DNA of 7,440 nt, from assembly GCA_024405065.1 (NCBI GenBank), contig JAKSPF010000057.1:1-7440 (forward strand), in the 5' to 3' direction. Below, in pieces: positions 1 through 5,603 of the stretch (its first letter is position 1; each line of letters starts with the position of its first letter). Under the pieces are notes generated by a model. That model was not told the DNA's origin and did not search any database. It worked only from the letters and a program-made list of their open reading frames with translations. This DNA comes from Sphaerochaetaceae bacterium (GTDB taxonomy: Bacteria > Spirochaetota > Spirochaetia > Sphaerochaetales > Sphaerochaetaceae). The position numbers and the translations under genes were made by a program.

Positions 1-2
1 CG

Positions 3-1541
3 GAGTTGGACAAAACCGGAGCTTTCGGGCTGCTTAAAGCGTTCAAACCTTATGATGTTCACGAGGTTTCTGCTTCAAGGATACGCTCGTGCACTATCTG
101 TGAGGGCGGGAGTCTTCTTTTCAATTATGCTTCACTGCCGGTGGATGATATGATAATTGATACTCTGCAGGATCTTGCCGATGAACAACAGGTGATTGAC
201 AAGTATCGTGCACTTCTTTCCGGTGAGGTGATGAACACCGGAGAAAAGAGAATGGTTCTTCATCATCTTACAAGAGGTGCGGTGACTGACAATGTTCCTG
301 AAGATAAAAAAAATTTCTATCTCCGCGAACTTGAAAAGATAAAGCTGTTTTCAGAAGACGTAAGAAACGGTCTTGTCAGGGGCAGTACGGGTAAAAAATT
401 TGAACATGTGGTTCAGATCGGGATTGGCGGAAGTGATTTGGGACCTCGTGCTCTGTGCTACGCTCTGAATCTTCTTAATGTGCCTAAGCTTGATGCTCGT
501 TTTATCAGTAATGTTGACCCGGACGATGCCTGTGCCGTGCTTGACGGTCTTGATCTTGAGAGGACTCTTTTTATTCTTGTTTCAAAAAGCGGTACTACTC
601 AGGAAACACTTGCAAACAGAGATCTAGTTTTCAGCGTGATGAAACAAAAGGGAATCACCGAACCGCAGAAACATACCGTGGCGGTGACTTCCGATACAAG
701 TCCGCTTGCGTCTGTTCCGGGGATACTCAAAGTTTTTTTCATGGATGATTACATAGGCGGAAGATACTCGTCAACATCTGCAGTGGGAGGGGTAATTCTC
801 TCACTTACATACGGTTTTGACGTGTTCAATGAGCTTTTGGAAGGGGCTCACAGTGAGGATTTGAAGGCTCTTGAACCCGATTTGAGAAAAAACGGTATTC
901 TGATGGATGCAATGGCAGGTGTGTATCTGAGAAATGTGCTTAACTGTCCGTACAGTGCAATTCTGCCGTACAGTCAGGCTTTGAACAGACTTCCGGCACA
1001 TTTTCAGCAGCTTGATATGGAAAGCAACGGAAAGCATGTGAACAGGGACGGTTCTTTCATAAAGTACAAGACGGGTCCGGTGATTTTCGGCGAACCGGGT
1101 ACAAACGGACAGCACAGTTTTTATCAGCTTCTTCACCAAGGCAGTGATATTGTTCCCATGCAGTTCATCGGTTTCAGGGAAAAACAAGGTGATTTGGACT
1201 GTGAGATTGAAGGGGCAACAAGCCATTCAAAACTCAATGCAAATCTTACTGCTCAGATTGTGGCTTTTGCACAGGGAAAAAAATGTCCGGAAAATCCGAA
1301 TAAGGATTTTGAAGGCGGAAGATACAGTTCTCTTCTTGTGGCAGACAGGCTGTCTCCGTTTACGCTCGGGGCAATTTTGTCTCATTTTGAAAATAAGGTA
1401 ATGTTTCAGGGGTTTGTGTGGAATATCAACAGTTTTGATCAGGAAGGTGTGCAACTTGGCAAGGTTCTTGCCAAAAAGGTTCTTGCCGGATGTGAAGGGG
1501 ATGAAAACCTGAAAGCATACGCTGAGATTTTAGGAATATAA
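3..1541 (+). CDS. pgi: Glucose-6-phosphate isomerase, 5' end probably outside the window
   Basis: Interconverts glucose 6-phosphate and fructose 6-phosphate in cytoplasmic glycolysis and gluconeogenesis. Counting from the TTG at 6 (511 residues), the first SIS domain carries IGIGGSDLG and SKSGTT (193-198, sugar-phosphate binding). Family signature 1 is at about 247-260 (DDYIGGRYSS). The catalytic Glu339 lies in MESNGK, His370 in GQHSF, and the ring-opening Lys486 in FDQEGVQLGK, so the active site looks complete. Signature 2 normally reads GVE; here it reads GVQ. The reading frame is open to the left edge. The TTG at 6 sits directly against GGAG with no spacer, which cannot work as a ribosome site, and 511 residues is slightly short for the family (about 530-550). 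The real start is therefore probably upstream. The gene ends with TAA, 35 nt before lemA, with no terminator between. Identity is very secure; the start is not. Confidence 0.96.
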   Translation, partial: ELDKTGAFGLLKAFKPYDVHEVSASRIRSCTICEGGSLLFNYASLPVDDMIIDTLQDLADEQQVIDKYRALLSGEVMNTGEKRMVLHHLTRGAVTDNVPEDKKNFYLRELEKIKLFSEDVRNGLVRGSTGKKFEHVVQIGIGGSDLGPRALCYALNLLNVPKLDARFISNVDPDDACAVLDGLDLERTLFILVSKSGTTQETLANRDLVFSVMKQKGITEPQKHTVAVTSDTSPLASVPGILKVFFMDDYIGGRYSSTSAVGGVILSLTYGFDVFNELLEGAHSEDLKALEPDLRKNGILMDAMAGVYLRNVLNCPYSAILPYSQALNRLPAHFQQLDMESNGKHVNRDGSFIKYKTGPVIFGEPGTNGQHSFYQLLHQGSDIVPMQFIGFREKQGDLDCEIEGATSHSKLNANLTAQIVAFAQGKKCPENPNKDFEGGRYSSLLVADRLSPFTLGAILSHFENKVMFQGFVWNINSFDQEGVQLGKVLAKKVLAGCEGDENLKAYAEILGI

Positions 1542-1564
1542 CGGTTCCGGTTCGTCCGGTAAAC

Positions 1565-1570
1565 AGGAGG
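1565..1570 (+). promoter_or_regulatory. Strong Shine-Dalgarno site of lemA
   Basis: AGGAGG lies 6 nt before the ATG at 1577. It is the best-matched ribosome site in the pgi-to-kinase unit and fixes the lemA start. The 35-nt gap holds no visible promoter or terminator, so translation here is initiated independently on a read-through message. Confidence 0.85.
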
Positions 1571-1576
1571 AAAGAT

Positions 1577-2131
1577 ATGGTGTGGATTATTGTAGGAGCA
1601 GTTGTTGTTATTCTGATTGCTTTTTTTGTGTCTGTTTACAACAAGTTTGTGTCTCTTAAAAATCAGGGAGAAGAAGCCTATGCACAGATAGATGCGCATT
1701 TGAAACAGCGCTATGACCTTGTTCCCAACCTTGTTGAGACAGTGAAGGGTTACGCTGCGCATGAGTCAAAAACTCTTGAAGCTGTGATTATGGCAAGAAA
1801 CAAAGCTGTAAGTGCAGAGGGCATTGAAGCAAAGGATAAAGCAGACAAGGCCTTTGAGGGTACTCTTAAAAGTATTTTTGCTCTTGCCGAAGCATATCCT
1901 GATCTGAAGGCAAATTCAAATTTTGTACAACTTCAGGGTGAGCTGTCAAAACTTGAAGGTGAAATTCTTCAGGCGAGAAAGTACTACAACGGTGTTGTAA
2001 AGACGTTCAATACTTCAATACAGACATTTCCCAACTCTGTTGTTGCGGGTATATTCGGCGGTAAGTTTACAAAAATGACTTATCTTGAGGTTGCCGAGTC
2101 TGAAAGACAGAATGTAAAGGTGAGTTTCTGA
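1577..2131 (+). CDS. lemA: LemA family membrane-anchored protein
   Basis: The molecular function of LemA proteins is unknown. They are small, widespread, inner-membrane-anchored and largely helical. This one has 184 residues, the usual length. Residues about 2-20 are a single hydrophobic segment, followed directly by the family hallmark region: YNKF, EEAYAQID, then RYDLVPNLVETVKGYAAHE at roughly 50-67. The remainder is helix-rich and soluble, probably extracytoplasmic if the N-terminal anchor has the usual orientation. The ATG at 1577 is fixed by a perfect AGGAGG 6 nt upstream. The stop is followed after one base by the DUF2207 gene, and the end of lemA contains that gene's ribosome site. LemA genes often neighbour TPM/YgcG-type or DUF2207 membrane proteins, which suggests joint action in the envelope; this is inference. 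Family assignment is firm, role open. Confidence 0.93.
   Translation: MVWIIVGAVVVILIAFFVSVYNKFVSLKNQGEEAYAQIDAHLKQRYDLVPNLVETVKGYAAHESKTLEAVIMARNKAVSAEGIEAKDKADKAFEGTLKSIFALAEAYPDLKANSNFVQLQGELSKLEGEILQARKYYNGVVKTFNTSIQTFPNSVVAGIFGGKFTKMTYLEVAESERQNVKVSF
2117..2124 (+). promoter_or_regulatory. Ribosome site inside lemA supporting the TTG start at 2133
   Basis: AAGGTGAG lies in the last codons of lemA and ends 8 nt before the TTG at 2133. AGGTGA matches the anti-Shine-Dalgarno well. With the intact signal peptide that follows, it supports the non-ATG start. Confidence 0.65.
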
Positions 2132-2132
2132 T

Positions 2133-3995
2133 TTGAAACGTTTATTTTCTGTTCTTTTTCTTGTGCTGGTTTGTTCCGTTCTGTTTGCTGCATCTTACGT
2201 TGTTGATGCCTATGACATAAATGTTGATGTGGGTAAAAATGCGGTTCATTCGGTAAGGGAGAGCATTGCTCTTGATTATACAAGTCAGTCTCACGGTTTT
2301 TTCAGATATATTCCGTGCAGATACGGCAGTGTTCTTCACGCTCTTGTGAAGGACTTCAAGTGTACGGGTGACAGATTTGAACTTTCACGTGAAAACGGTT
2401 ATGTGATTGCTAAAGTCGGAGATGCGGACACATTGCATTACGGAAAGAAAGACTATTCTCTTTCTTATCTGTACGATATGGGAGCTGACAGAAATGACGG
2501 TTATGACGAGTTTTATTTCAATCTTCTGAGCGGAGATTTTGACTCTCCTGTGGGAATATTTACCTATACCGTGAATGTTCCGTGCAGAGCATCTGATGTC
2601 AAAATTTGGGTTACTGCAGGTCAGTACGGCTCAACGGATCTGTATGACTACGACATTACCGAGACTCCAAACGGCATTACCGTTTCCGGTGGATTTTCAG
2701 GTTTAAGACGGGGTGATGCCGTTACAATCAGACTTCAGTTTGCTGATGGTTGGTATGAGGGGGCCCGTCAGCCGTGGGACTTCAGACATACTTGGAAAAT
2801 CATAAATTACGTATTCAGTATTGTTGCTGCATTTCTTGCTTTTGCAGTGTGGAAAAAATACGGACATGACAGGATTCCTGTAATTATTGCAAGATTTACA
2901 CCTCCGGAAAATTTCTCACCTGCACTGGTGGGCTATCTTTTTGACGGTCACATGGGAAGTAGAGATGTCACGTCAATGATTTTCTACTGGGCAGATAAAG
3001 GTCTGCTGAAAATAGAAGAGAAAAAAAAAGGAAAGTTCAGCTTTACAAAACTGAAGAACATTGATGACAGTGCAGAGGATTATGAGAAAACTCTTTACAA
3101 CGGATTTTTCAGAGGTGTTCCTGCAGGTGAGACGGCTACCCTTGAAGAAATACGTGACAACGGTTTTCCTGAGACAGTTGCAAAGGCTTCTTCTTTTGCG
3201 AGGAAGTATTTTTCAGGTGATAAAAGGATAAAAGACAACAAAAGCTCTTCTCTCAAGGGGTTGTTTTCCTTTGTTGCCGTTCTTCCGCTTATAACTCTGT
3301 TCCTCTCTCATGTTCTTTATGAGTTTTCAAGCGGTCTCGGCGTTCTGCTTCTGATTCCGGTTGTTCCCTTTATATTGGTTGGACTTGCATTTTTCAATGC
3401 GCTTTTCAGAAAGTGGTACGTCAGAAAGAGCAATGTTCCGATGATCATTGTATGTTGTATCTGGTTGCTTGCAGGCATTGCGGCATTCATTACGGTATAT
3501 CGTTTTGAAAGCCCTGCCTACGAACCTGTTCCGGTTGTTTTAAGTGTGATGAGTTCTTTTGTCATTATGCTGTTTGCGTCAATCACGGACAGAAGAAGTG
3601 ATTACGGTAACACGGTTTTTGAACAGATTTTAGGCTACCGTCAGTTCATAGATATGGTTTCAATGTCCGAACTTTCAGTGATGATAGATGAAGACCCGAG
3701 ACTTTACTATCACGTATTGAGTTACGCAATAGCTCTCAAACTTGAGACAAAATGGGCAAAGAAATTTGATTCGGTAACTGTTCCGCCACCTGACTGGTAT
3801 TCCGGAATTGACCCTGTAGGTCCGATTTTCTATGCTTCAATGATAGGCAGAATGCAGGGTGCGGTTGCTGTTGCAACTTCAGTGCCGGAGACTCACGGCG
3901 GTCCCGGAGCGAGACCGTTCAGTGCAGGAGGAGGATTCAATTCCGGCGGTTTTGCAGGCGGCGGATTCGGCGGAGGTGGAATGCGTGCATGGTGA
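2133..3995 (+). CDS. DUF2207 domain membrane protein with glycine-rich tail
   Basis: Function is unknown. The 620-residue architecture is typical of DUF2207 (YciQ-like) proteins. A signal peptide (about 1-20, MKRLFSVLFLVLVCSVLFAA) leads into an extracytoplasmic beta-rich domain up to about 215, including the family-like HGFFRYIP stretch. A transmembrane segment follows at about 222-240, then a cytoplasmic region with PPENFSPALVGYLFDG and a winged-helix-like WADKGLLKIEE segment. A cluster of about four hydrophobic segments spans 376-485, and the C-terminal soluble part ends in a Gly/Phe-rich tail (about 599-620, ending GGGGMRAW). The TTG start is the only one that keeps the signal peptide, because no ATG occurs in frame for over 100 codons. 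The gene starts 1 nt after lemA and its last 11 nt overlap the next gene. LemA and DUF2207 probably act together at the membrane (inference). No catalytic motif is recognised. Confidence 0.88.
   Translation: MKRLFSVLFLVLVCSVLFAASYVVDAYDINVDVGKNAVHSVRESIALDYTSQSHGFFRYIPCRYGSVLHALVKDFKCTGDRFELSRENGYVIAKVGDADTLHYGKKDYSLSYLYDMGADRNDGYDEFYFNLLSGDFDSPVGIFTYTVNVPCRASDVKIWVTAGQYGSTDLYDYDITETPNGITVSGGFSGLRRGDAVTIRLQFADGWYEGARQPWDFRHTWKIINYVFSIVAAFLAFAVWKKYGHDRIPVIIARFTPPENFSPALVGYLFDGHMGSRDVTSMIFYWADKGLLKIEEKKKGKFSFTKLKNIDDSAEDYEKTLYNGFFRGVPAGETATLEEIRDNGFPETVAKASSFARKYFSGDKRIKDNKSSSLKGLFSFVAVLPLITLFLSHVLYEFSSGLGVLLLIPVVPFILVGLAFFNALFRKWYVRKSNVPMIIVCCIWLLAGIAAFITVYRFESPAYEPVPVVLSVMSSFVIMLFASITDRRSDYGNTVFEQILGYRQFIDMVSMSELSVMIDEDPRLYYHVLSYAIALKLETKWAKKFDSVTVPPPDWYSGIDPVGPIFYASMIGRMQGAVAVATSVPETHGGPGARPFSAGGGFNSGGFAGGGFGGGGMRAW
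3972..3978 (+). promoter_or_regulatory. Shine-Dalgarno made from glycine codons, sets the GTG start at 3985
   Basis: GGAGGTG is written by the Gly-Gly-Gly codons of the DUF2207 tail and lies 6 nt before GTG 3985. This decides the start of the downstream gene. In-frame candidates further upstream (from about 3859) would give a hydrophilic leader encoded wholly inside the DUF2207 tail. That leader does not match the kinase family, whose first hydrophobic helix begins just after 3985. Confidence 0.75.
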
Positions 3996-4578
3996 TTTGT
4001 ACGGTGTCATTCTGACAATTGCTCTCATAGGTACTTGTGCAGGTGTTTCACTTTTGTTCAAAGGTGAGGTAAGACGCAAAATTGTTCACATAGGCGTGAG
4101 CAATTTTGCATTTATTTATCTTTATGTGTTTGAGTCGGATACCTGTCCGTTGATTTGGTTGTGTATTTTTGTACTCATAAACTATGTTGTTGCAAGAAAA
4201 GAGGGCAGTACAAGGTACGGGACGGTGCTTTTTCCGTTTTCCATCATAATTCTGATTATTTCAAAAATGCTCGGCTTGGGTTCTGCCCGTGATGTTGCTG
4301 TTGCAACGCTTGCAATGGGTTGGGGTGACGGATTTGCCGCTCTTGCCGGAATCCGTTTCGGGAAGACAAAGATGCCCATGTGCCGTAAAAAGACGGTTAC
4401 GGGGAGTGCGGTTGTATTTTTTTCTGTAATATTGTGTACCGTTTGTGTGGGTGGAAAGTCTCTTTTATCTGCACTTGCTGCTGCAATTGCCGCAGTAATT
4501 GCGGAGGCATATACTCCGTATGGTCTTGATAACGTCACGGTACCTGTTGCAGTGTTTCTCTGTTGTGCACTTATATGA
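3985..4578 (+). CDS. VTE5/SEC59/DGK1-type prenol or lipid kinase, membrane protein
   Basis: This is a predicted CTP-dependent kinase of a lipid alcohol; family members phosphorylate phytol (VTE5), dolichol (SEC59) or diacylglycerol (yeast DGK1). The GTG start gives 197 residues, close to the short bacterial forms, almost all in hydrophobic helices. Hallmarks seen are RRKIVHIG (30-37), STRYGTVLFP (about 75-84), the GWGDGFAALAGIRFGK motif (112-127), KKTVTGS (135-141) and a C-terminal E-x7-LDNVTVP segment (174-187). The last two match the KTxEGS and GLDNxTVP conservation of the family. It overlaps the DUF2207 gene by 11 nt and the DUF92 gene by 4 nt (ATGA), so translation is probably coupled. 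Pairing with a VTE6-like gene favours prenol as substrate over diacylglycerol, which is inference. Family assignment is good; substrate is unknown. Annotation pipelines may call it phosphatidate cytidylyltransferase-like. Confidence 0.82.
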   Translation: MHGDLYGVILTIALIGTCAGVSLLFKGEVRRKIVHIGVSNFAFIYLYVFESDTCPLIWLCIFVLINYVVARKEGSTRYGTVLFPFSIIILIISKMLGLGSARDVAVATLAMGWGDGFAALAGIRFGKTKMPMCRKKTVTGSAVVFFSVILCTVCVGGKSLLSALAAAIAAVIAEAYTPYGLDNVTVPVAVFLCCALI

Positions 4579-5426
4579 TTGTCTCAAAACTTGATGACAT
4601 TCTTTTTACTCTGAAATGGCCGTTGCCGATTGCGGTTATTGTTTTTTTTATGGCGCTTTTTGCGTTTGTTGCGTTTAAAAGAAATCACCTTTCTGTTTCC
4701 GGAAGTCTGGCAGCTTTTGTATCAGGGGTTGTGATTCTTTACTGTATGCGTTTTGAAGGCTTTTTTATTTTTTTCTGGTTTTATGTGTCATCAAATGTAA
4801 TCGGCAAAATATCAAGAAAAAGGCGCAAAGCAGATGCTGAAAAGAATTTTGAGAAAAAGGGTTCAAGGCGTGATTGGGTACAGGTTTTTGCCAACGGATT
4901 CATGGCTGTTCTGTGTTCGCTTCTGTATTTCAATACCGGTTCTGTCACTGCTGTTTTGATGTTTTGTGCTTCTGTTGCGGAAGCTGCGTCAGATACATGG
5001 GCAGGAGAGATAGGAAGGTTGAGTAAGAGCGTTCCTGTTTCAATAAGGACCTTCAGACAGGTTCCGCGAGGAATGTCCGGAGGGATAACGGCGCTTGGCA
5101 TAGCGGGAGGGTTTGTTGCCTCTCTGGTGATTGCTTTTTTCTTTGTAATTTTTTTTCCGGTAAAGCGTGCTTTTCTGTATGCCGTGCCGGTGCTTGTTTC
5201 CGGTTTTGCAGGATGTCTTGCGGATTCGTGGCTTGGAGCAACCTGTCAGGCTCTTTATGTAAACTCAAAAGGGGAACTCACGGAACGTGAAAATGATGAT
5301 GACGGAACTGAAAACCGTCTTATCCGCGGTATCAGGTGGCTTAACAATGACATTGTGAATCTTGTATCAAACGTATTTGCCTGTGTTTTGTCTGCAGGAT
5401 TGTCTGCTGTAATAGGCAGATGTTGA
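4575..5426 (+). CDS. DUF92 membrane protein related to VTE6 (phytyl-phosphate kinase)
   Basis: Plant and cyanobacterial DUF92 members (VTE6) phosphorylate phytyl-phosphate to phytyl-diphosphate; bacterial members are mostly untested. The protein has 283 residues in about six or seven hydrophobic segments. Conserved DUF92 features are visible: EAASDTWAGEIG (136-147), QVPRGMSGGITALG (about 162-175), DSWLGATCQ (217-225) and WLNNDIVNLVSN near the C terminus. A basic, hydrophilic cytoplasmic loop of about 25 residues (KISRKRRKADAEKNFEKKG region) separates the N-terminal helices from the core. I chose ATG 4575 because it overlaps the upstream stop as ATGA, a standard reinitiation arrangement. No good Shine-Dalgarno is visible, and the alternative TTG at 4563 has none either. 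The adjacent VTE5-like gene makes successive phosphorylation of one prenol plausible (inference). Family assignment is secure; reaction and substrate are not. Confidence 0.85.
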   Translation: MIVSKLDDILFTLKWPLPIAVIVFFMALFAFVAFKRNHLSVSGSLAAFVSGVVILYCMRFEGFFIFFWFYVSSNVIGKISRKRRKADAEKNFEKKGSRRDWVQVFANGFMAVLCSLLYFNTGSVTAVLMFCASVAEAASDTWAGEIGRLSKSVPVSIRTFRQVPRGMSGGITALGIAGGFVASLVIAFFFVIFFPVKRAFLYAVPVLVSGFAGCLADSWLGATCQALYVNSKGELTERENDDDGTENRLIRGIRWLNNDIVNLVSNVFACVLSAGLSAVIGRC

Positions 5427-5432
5427 GTGTGT

Positions 5433-5461
5433 TTGACTAACTGCGGATTTGTCTGTATTTT
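5433..5461 (+). promoter_or_regulatory. Candidate groL promoter 1
   Basis: TTGACT (5433-5438), a 17-nt spacer and TATTTT (5456-5461) give a plausible sigma-70-type promoter with a start near 5468. The spacer contains TGCGGA, which recurs downstream. Five of six -35 bases and four of six -10 bases match consensus. No experimental support is available from sequence alone. Confidence 0.45.
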
Positions 5462-5466
5462 ATATT

Positions 5467-5495
5467 TTGACTCCGCAAGTTGCGGAATTTTGAAT
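5467..5495 (+). promoter_or_regulatory. Candidate groL promoter 2
   Basis: A second identical TTGACT (5467-5472) lies 34 nt after the first. With a 17-nt spacer it faces TTGAAT (5490-5495), a four-of-six -10 match. The predicted start near 5502 coincides with the first base of the long leader stem, so this promoter would produce a transcript beginning in a stem. The spacer contains the perfect inverted repeat at 5472-5486. Confidence 0.35.
5472..5486. repeat. Perfect inverted repeat, possible operator or weak terminator
   Basis: TCCGCAA-G-TTGCGGA is a perfect 7-bp inverted repeat around one base. A further TGCGGA copy lies at 5442-5447. Its position over the second candidate promoter and near the start of the first suggests a repressor site. 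It is followed by only ATTTTG, so it could also be a weak terminator for the upstream five-gene unit (6-bp stem, 3-nt loop). The sequence is not the CIRCE element (TTAGCACTC-N9-GAGTGCTAA). Confidence 0.5.
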
Positions 5496-5501
5496 GCTAC
5501 G

Positions 5502-5584
5502 TAGAGAAACTTGCAAAATAACCTTCAGGTAGTCTGATTTTTTCAAGGAGTACCTGAAAATCGGCAGGTTTTTAAGTTTCTCTA
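5502..5584 (+). promoter_or_regulatory. Structured groL 5' leader with competing hairpins
   Basis: TAGAGAAACTT (5502-5512) is the exact reverse complement of AAGTTTCTCTA (5574-5584), an 11-bp closing stem that ends 7 nt before the groL ribosome site. Inside it, TTCAGGTA (5524-5531) pairs perfectly with TACCTGAA (5551-5558). The segment ACCTG (5552-5556) can instead pair with CAGGT (5565-5569), giving a 5-bp hairpin that runs into TTTTT (5569-5573). The two inner pairings exclude each other, which resembles an antiterminator/terminator switch, though the terminator-like stem is weak. I recognise no known riboswitch class. Function is inferred; the repeats themselves are exact. Confidence 0.5.
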
Positions 5585-5590
5585 TAAAAA

Positions 5591-5595
5591 AGAGG
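5591..5595 (+). promoter_or_regulatory. Ribosome site choosing ATG 5604 for groL
   Basis: AGAGG lies 2 nt before the ATG at 5598 but 8 nt before the ATG at 5604. Only the second spacing is workable, and it gives the canonical GroEL N terminus MAKQLQF, so the upstream MK is not part of the protein. Confidence 0.8.
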
Positions 5596-5603
5596 ATATG
5601 AAA

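Noticed and set aside
801..1454. Long open frames on the minus strand across pgi.
   Set aside because: They mirror the codon pattern of pgi, encode no recognisable domain and have no ribosome sites; antisense shadows. The same applies to minus-strand frames under the other genes.
1547..1559. CCGG-TTCGT-CCGG hairpin between pgi and lemA as a terminator.
   Set aside because: Only a 4-bp stem with no T-tract, and it lies just before a strong ribosome site. Read-through is more likely.
3859..3984. A 42-codon N-terminal extension of the kinase gene, giving 239 residues.
   Set aside because: It is hydrophilic, lies wholly inside the DUF2207 tail in another frame and does not resemble the family. 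The Shine-Dalgarno at 3972-3978 favours GTG 3985.
5534..5564. H-type pseudoknot formed from stems 5526-5531/5551-5556 and 5534-5541/5557-5564.
   Set aside because: The connecting loop across the first stem would have zero nucleotides, which is not geometrically workable. The two pairings are better treated as alternatives.
5502..5595. FourU or ROSE-type RNA thermometer masking the groL ribosome site.
   Set aside because: The AGAGG site at 5591-5595 lies outside the closing stem and I found no convincing perfect pairing to it. T-runs at 5538-5543 or 5569-5573 could only pair weakly through wobble.
5545..5601. Possible 15-codon leader peptide before groL: AAGGAG (5545-5550), a CTG at 5554, and a frame ending at TGA 5599-5601.
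   Set aside because: CTG is a rare start, the spacing from the ribosome-like site is only about 3 nt, and no ATG, GTG or TTG is available in that position. The AAGGAG lies in the loop of the inner hairpin and may be chance.
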